A stretch of DNA of 19,547 nucleotides from HGM04593 sp045631205 (GTDB lineage: Bacteria > Bacteroidota > Bacteroidia > Bacteroidales > Bacteroidaceae), in NCBI GenBank assembly GCA_045631205.1, contig JAZQUI010000027.1, forward strand, positions 1-19,547. Reading direction: 5' to 3'. Below the pieces are notes generated by a model. It was given only the letters and a program-made list of their open reading frames with translations, searched no databases and had not been told where the DNA came from. Of the stretch, positions 15,646-19,547 are shown in pieces. The first letter of the stretch is position 1. Every line of letters starts with the position of its first letter. The position numbers were made by a program, and so were the translations under genes.

Positions 15646-16632
15646 ATGACAATGAAAACAAAAGTAATCTTGGCAGGTCTTTTAGCCTGCATCGGTATCA
15701 CTGCACGGGCGCAGGATACTAAAGTTGAAGTGCCTAAGGGCAAAGCGATTGTACAGGTATTCGGAAATTTCCATTCCGGATTTGGGGAAACCAAAGATGA
15801 CCGTGGATTTGAGTTGGAACGTAGCTATTTAGGATACGAGTATAAACTTAAAGATGGTCTTTCTGTAAAAGGAGTAATGGACATAGGTAAATCGAGCGAT
15901 GTTTCCGATTATCAACGTATCGCATACATCAAGAATGCAATGGTCTCTTGGAAGAAAGGAAACCTAACATTGAACGGCGGTCTAATCTCAACCACCCAAT
16001 TCAATTTCCAAGAAAAGTTCTGGGGTTACCGTTACATTATGAAATCGTTCCAAGATGAATACAAATTTGGCAGCAGTGCCGATTTAGGTTTGTCTGCATC
16101 ATACAAGTTTGCCGATTGGGTATCAGCCGATGCCATTGTAGTAAACGGCGAGGGTTATAAGAAGATTCAGAAAAACGATGGTTTGAACTATGGTCTGGGT
16201 GTTACACTTACTCCTCTGAAAGGTTTACAGATACGTTTGTACGGAGGCTTGAACGAGAGTGGCGAAGAGGACAAAAAAGACATTACCAATTTTGCAGCAT
16301 TCGTGGGCTATAAGCACGATAAATTCACTATTGGAGCAGAGTACAACCAAATGTGGAATGCATCGCACAAGGAAGATTCAGACCAGAGCGGTTATTCAAT
16401 CTTTGCTTCGGCCAAGTTATCAAAAGCAACAGATATCTATGCGCGATTTGACGACTTATACTCAAAGAACGATTGGAATATATCAAAAGATGAACAGGCT
16501 GCAATCATCGGTGCACAATTCAAGTTGGGCAAATATGTAAAGGTTGCTCCTAATTTCAGAATGAGTATGCCTAAAGCCGATGGAAGAAAAAATGAATATT
16601 CTGCATACGTAAATTGCTATTTTGGTTTTTAA
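15646..16632 (+). CDS. Outer-membrane porin, probably phosphate-associated (OprP/OprO-like)
   Basis: A protein of about 328 residues with a cleavable signal peptide (KTKVILAGLLACIGITARAQ, likely cut after AQ) and a beta-barrel body. It has repeated amphipathic strands such as GLSVKGVMDIGK, LNYGLGVTLTPLKGLQIRLYGGLNES and FTIGAEYNQMW, and ends in the terminal aromatic YVNCYFGF typical of porins. It is the first gene of the pst operon (24 bases before pstS), behind a Pho-box-like promoter, so passage of phosphate across the outer membrane is the likely job; the substrate is inferred from context only. ATG at 15646 or 15652 can both start it; an upstream TTG at 15619 overlaps the promoter -7 box and was rejected. 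Confidence 0.85.
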   Translation: MTMKTKVILAGLLACIGITARAQDTKVEVPKGKAIVQVFGNFHSGFGETKDDRGFELERSYLGYEYKLKDGLSVKGVMDIGKSSDVSDYQRIAYIKNAMVSWKKGNLTLNGGLISTTQFNFQEKFWGYRYIMKSFQDEYKFGSSADLGLSASYKFADWVSADAIVVNGEGYKKIQKNDGLNYGLGVTLTPLKGLQIRLYGGLNESGEEDKKDITNFAAFVGYKHDKFTIGAEYNQMWNASHKEDSDQSGYSIFASAKLSKATDIYARFDDLYSKNDWNISKDEQAAIIGAQFKLGKYVKVAPNFRMSMPKADGRKNEYSAYVNCYFGF

Positions 16633-16656
16633 TAACACACTTTAATAAAGAACAAT

Positions 16657-17718
16657 ATGAAAAAGTTTTTTTCATCAGTAATGACATTGATACTAGCTAT
16701 AGTAGCAGTATCTTGTGGTGGTAATGCAACAAGCGAAGGTCGTAAGGCTCAGGAACTTTCTGGAGCAGGTGCAACATTCCCTCTTCCTTTCTACAACGTG
16801 GTTTTCGAGCAATTTGCTCAGGTGAATGGCGACGCAGTAGCCTATGGCGGTATCGGTTCAGGTGGCGGTGTACGTAACCTGCGCGACAAGATTGTGGATT
16901 TTGCGGGTAGCGATGCTTTCCTTTCCGACAAGGAAATGTCAGATATGAACGCTGTAATTCATGTACCTACTTGTATGGGAGCAGTGGTTCTTGCCTACAA
17001 CCTTGATGGTGTAAACAACCTTAACCTTTCAGGCGATGTTATCGCTGGTATCTTTGCAGGCAATATCAAGATGTGGAACGATGAGCGTTTGGCTGCACTC
17101 AATCCTGGTGTAGAGCTCCCTGCCGAGGCCATCATCCCTGTATTCCGCTCTGACGGCTCAGGTACAACATTCGTATTCACCGACTACTTGACAAAGGTGA
17201 GCCCTATGTGGAAAGAGAAATTCGGTGCAGGCAAGTCTGTAAACTTCCCATCGGGACAGGCTGCAAAGGGTAACCCCGGTGTTGCTGGTGTAATAAAACA
17301 GACAAAGAACTCTATCGGTTATGTAGGCTCGGAGTATGCCTTTGCACAGAAGATTGCATACGCAAAGATTCAGAACCAGCGTGGCGAGATTGTTGAGCCT
17401 ACAGCTGCAAGTATCTCGGCAGCCGCTTCTGGTGAGATTCCTGCGGACACACGTTGCTCAATCACTAATTCTGATGCAGCAGGTGCATATCCTATCTCAA
17501 CCTTCACTTGGATGATTATCTACAAGGAGCAGAACTACTCTGACCGCTCAAAAGAGCAGGCTGTGGCAACACTCGACTTGCTGAAGTACATCCTCTCGAA
17601 CGAGGCACAGAAGATTACCTCTAAGGTACACTACGCACCGCTTCCAGCAAAGGCAAAGGAGCTGAGCCTCAAGAACCTGAAGACTGTTACATTTGACGGA
17701 ACTGCAATACTGCAATAA
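16657..17718 (+). CDS. pstS: Phosphate ABC transporter substrate-binding lipoprotein PstS
   Basis: The periplasmic high-affinity phosphate-binding component of the Pst importer. The 353-residue protein starts with a lipoprotein signal (MKKFFSSVMTLILAIVAVSC, lipid-modified C20), so it should be membrane-tethered. Family phosphate-binding segments are visible: SGAGATFPLPFY (36-47), GIGSGGGVRNL, DFAGSDAFLS and RSDGSGTTFVFTDYL. Length is typical. It sits between the porin and pstC, 9 bases before pstC, in one operon. Confidence 0.97.
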   Translation: MKKFFSSVMTLILAIVAVSCGGNATSEGRKAQELSGAGATFPLPFYNVVFEQFAQVNGDAVAYGGIGSGGGVRNLRDKIVDFAGSDAFLSDKEMSDMNAVIHVPTCMGAVVLAYNLDGVNNLNLSGDVIAGIFAGNIKMWNDERLAALNPGVELPAEAIIPVFRSDGSGTTFVFTDYLTKVSPMWKEKFGAGKSVNFPSGQAAKGNPGVAGVIKQTKNSIGYVGSEYAFAQKIAYAKIQNQRGEIVEPTAASISAAASGEIPADTRCSITNSDAAGAYPISTFTWMIIYKEQNYSDRSKEQAVATLDLLKYILSNEAQKITSKVHYAPLPAKAKELSLKNLKTVTFDGTAILQ

Positions 17719-17727
17719 CAGAGCTTT

Positions 17728-18585
17728 ATGAACGATAAAATATATAGAGTTATATTATTCATAGCAGCATTGATTATGCCGATAGTGTGCGGGGGCGTAG
17801 TTTACGCCCTCGTCACTGACGCTTATGAGGCATTTGAACACTTTGGGTTCTTCAAATTCCTCACTTCGTCGGAATGGAGCTATACCGAGGGTGCTGAGCA
17901 GTACGGTGCATTGCCATTCATCACCGGTACGCTAATGACCACACTTTTGGCACTTATCTTCTGTATTCCCTTTTCACTACCCGTTGCACTGTTTGTGGGC
18001 GAATATTTCAAGGGAACAAAGATTGCTGCTGTGCTGAGTACCGTAACTGACCTGCTTGCAGGTATTCCATCAATCATATATGGTCTGTGGGGATTCTACA
18101 CCTTGCGGCCGATTATAATGGCATTGGATATTTCGGAACAGGGTTCGGGTATTCTCACCGCCTCATTGGTCTTGGCTATTATGATTATCCCTTATGCTGC
18201 ATCGCTTAGTGCAGAATTTATAAAAATGGTACCGAATGACCTAAAGGAGGGTGCATACAGCTTGGGAGCGACGCGTGCCGAGGTTATCCGCAAAGTAGTG
18301 TTCCCTGTTGCAGGTTCGGGAATATTCTCGTCATATGTATTGGCCATTGGCCGTGCATTGGGCGAAACAATGACCGTGACAATGCTTATTGGCAACACTA
18401 ATAATATCCCTAATTCAATCACCTCTACCGGAAACTCAATGGCATCAATCATAGCCAACCAATTCGGCGAGGCTGATGGTCTGCGACTCTCATCACTCAT
18501 TGCCATTGGCTTGATACTATTCCTTATAACAGCAGCAATAAACATGGTGGGAAAGATAATGATTAAACGTGCAAGAATATCTTAA
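17728..18585 (+). CDS. pstC: Phosphate ABC transporter permease PstC
   Basis: One of the two inner-membrane permeases of the Pst system. The 285 residues contain about six hydrophobic segments, beginning with VILFIAALIMPIVCGGVVYAL, and the cytoplasmic EAA loop that docks the ATPase (NDLKEGAYSLGATRAEVIRKV, followed by VLAIGRALGETMTV). Position between pstS and pstA and the PstC-type GIPSIIYGLWGFY segment distinguish it from PstA. It is 3 bases from pstA. Confidence 0.96.
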   Translation: MNDKIYRVILFIAALIMPIVCGGVVYALVTDAYEAFEHFGFFKFLTSSEWSYTEGAEQYGALPFITGTLMTTLLALIFCIPFSLPVALFVGEYFKGTKIAAVLSTVTDLLAGIPSIIYGLWGFYTLRPIIMALDISEQGSGILTASLVLAIMIIPYAASLSAEFIKMVPNDLKEGAYSLGATRAEVIRKVVFPVAGSGIFSSYVLAIGRALGETMTVTMLIGNTNNIPNSITSTGNSMASIIANQFGEADGLRLSSLIAIGLILFLITAAINMVGKIMIKRARIS

Positions 18586-18588
18586 TCT

Positions 18589-19455
18589 ATGACTACATTC
18601 AAAATAAAAAATCGCTTGGCACAAGACCGCCTGATGCTGTGGGGCGTATGTCTGTTCGCAGCGCTGACAGCAGTTCCACTGCTTGCTATCTTGGGCGAGG
18701 TGTTTTTCCGAGGTTTTGACCAACTATCGTGGTCGTTCTTTACCGAGCCTACACCTACGGCTTATAAGGCGATGAAGGCCATCGAGGCGGGTGAGCCTAT
18801 CCCTGGTGGTATTGCAAATGGTATTATCGGTACGATGATAATGCTCGGTATGGCAGTTGCTGTTGCCGTTCCTGTAGGTATCTTGTGCGGCGCATTCTTG
18901 GCAGAGAACAGCAAAAACCGCTTTGCCCAGGTAGTTAGTTATTTGACCGACCTTTTGCAGGGTACGCCATCGGTGATTATTGGTATCATAACATACATCT
19001 GGGTTGTTGTTCCGATGAAGGGGTATTCGGCAATCGCTGGTAGTGTGGCACTCTGTATTATGATGCTTCCGCTTATTATTCGTTCTACCGAAGAGACGCT
19101 TAAAATTCTCCCTGCATCGCTCAAAGAGGCAGGATTGGCATTGGGTGGCAACAAGGCTCGTGTAATGCTCAAAGTGCAGCTGCCCGCAGCCTTCGGTGGT
19201 ATCTTTACGGGTGTATTGCTCGCTATCTCACGAGTGATTGGCGAGACTGCACCGCTAATGTTTACAGCGCTTGGTTGCTCGCTTGTGCGTTTTTCTATCG
19301 ACAAGCCTATCTCGGCAGTACCTCTGCTTATCTGGGAGTTCTTCAACGACCCCAACCTACAAGAGCTTATTTGGGGAGCATCGCTCTTCCTCCTGTTATT
19401 CGTTCTCACATTGAATCTTACAGCTAAATATCTTGCAAAGAAATGGAATCAGTAA
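18589..19455 (+). CDS. pstA: Phosphate ABC transporter permease PstA
   Basis: The second Pst permease, 288 residues with about six membrane segments. It carries the PstA-type LTDLLQGTPSVIIGIITYIWVV region, the EAA loop (PASLKEAGLALGGNKARVMLKV) and ISRVIGETAPLMFTALG. It forms the channel with PstC in the inner membrane. It overlaps the pstB start by 13 bases, indicating translational coupling. Confidence 0.96.
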   Translation: MTTFKIKNRLAQDRLMLWGVCLFAALTAVPLLAILGEVFFRGFDQLSWSFFTEPTPTAYKAMKAIEAGEPIPGGIANGIIGTMIMLGMAVAVAVPVGILCGAFLAENSKNRFAQVVSYLTDLLQGTPSVIIGIITYIWVVVPMKGYSAIAGSVALCIMMLPLIIRSTEETLKILPASLKEAGLALGGNKARVMLKVQLPAAFGGIFTGVLLAISRVIGETAPLMFTALGCSLVRFSIDKPISAVPLLIWEFFNDPNLQELIWGASLFLLLFVLTLNLTAKYLAKKWNQ

Positions 19456-19547
19456 AACCTATATTGGAGTTTAAGAAGACTTGCGTATCATATACCAAGC
19501 AAACTATGGCTGTGAAATATGTATCGGCAGCCATTGAGCGCAATACA
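19443..19547 (+). CDS. pstB: Phosphate ABC transporter ATP-binding protein PstB (5' part only)
   Basis: The first 35 codons of the ATPase that powers PstCA, cut by the window edge before the Walker A motif. The visible residues (ILEFKKTCVSYTKQ then AVKYVSAAIERNT) match the position and character of a PstB N-terminus, and the gene order pstS-pstC-pstA makes the call firm. The stretch that often reads FYYG in PstB is CVSYTKQ here, a mild departure. Confidence 0.85.
   Translation, partial: MESVKPILEFKKTCVSYTKQTMAVKYVSAAIERNT

Noticed and set aside
18939..19409. 156-codon minus-strand frame opposite pstA
   Set aside because: Lies wholly within pstA, which has strong permease motifs; no start context or promoter.

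Overview
The window looks like chromosomal DNA from a member of the order Bacteroidales (phylum Bacteroidota), probably a gut-type species. Evidence for this: several promoters carry the Bacteroidota -7 box TAnnTTTG, leaders are AT-rich with little or no Shine-Dalgarno sequence, outer-membrane beta-barrel proteins are present, and the PBP1A, M16 and phosphate-uptake proteins resemble those of that group. The species cannot be named from the sequence. Nearly all genes belong to recognisable housekeeping families. No tRNA, rRNA, CRISPR array, insertion sequence or phage gene was seen.

Layout. (1) 1-396 is non-coding or uncertain DNA ending in a terminator that reads leftward. (2) 397-6585, minus strand, is a tight envelope-biogenesis operon. 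In transcription order it is PBP1A, kdsB, a zinc-site-less M16 peptidase homologue, murB and a PhnP-like metallo-beta-lactamase-fold hydrolase. (3) 6839-9498, plus strand, is pyrB-pyrI, a flavin reductase-like protein and a small outer-membrane beta-barrel protein. A 15-bp hairpin shared with the convergent glyA ends it. (4) 9574-11360, minus strand, holds glyA and, upstream, an unrecognised 124-residue protein. (5) 11477-19547 is a phosphate-acquisition island: a PhoB/PhoR-like two-component pair on the minus strand and, divergently, a Na+/phosphate cotransporter with a PhoU-like tail, then an outer-membrane porin followed by pstS, pstC, pstA and the start of pstB, which runs off the window.

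How the last part works together (inference from families and context): the porin admits phosphate to the periplasm, PstS captures it, PstCAB imports it with ATP, and the Na+-coupled carrier offers a second route. The adjacent kinase/regulator pair is the natural candidate controller. The most interesting non-coding signal is a matching block of 11-bp-phased direct repeats (TGWAAYA type) at the same distance from the -7 box in front of both the cotransporter and the porin-pst operon. It has the architecture of a PhoB-binding 'Pho box' but a different sequence from the E. coli consensus. No wholly new system is evident. The repeat array, the degenerate M16 protein and the unrecognised small protein with its palindrome are the points most worth a second look.
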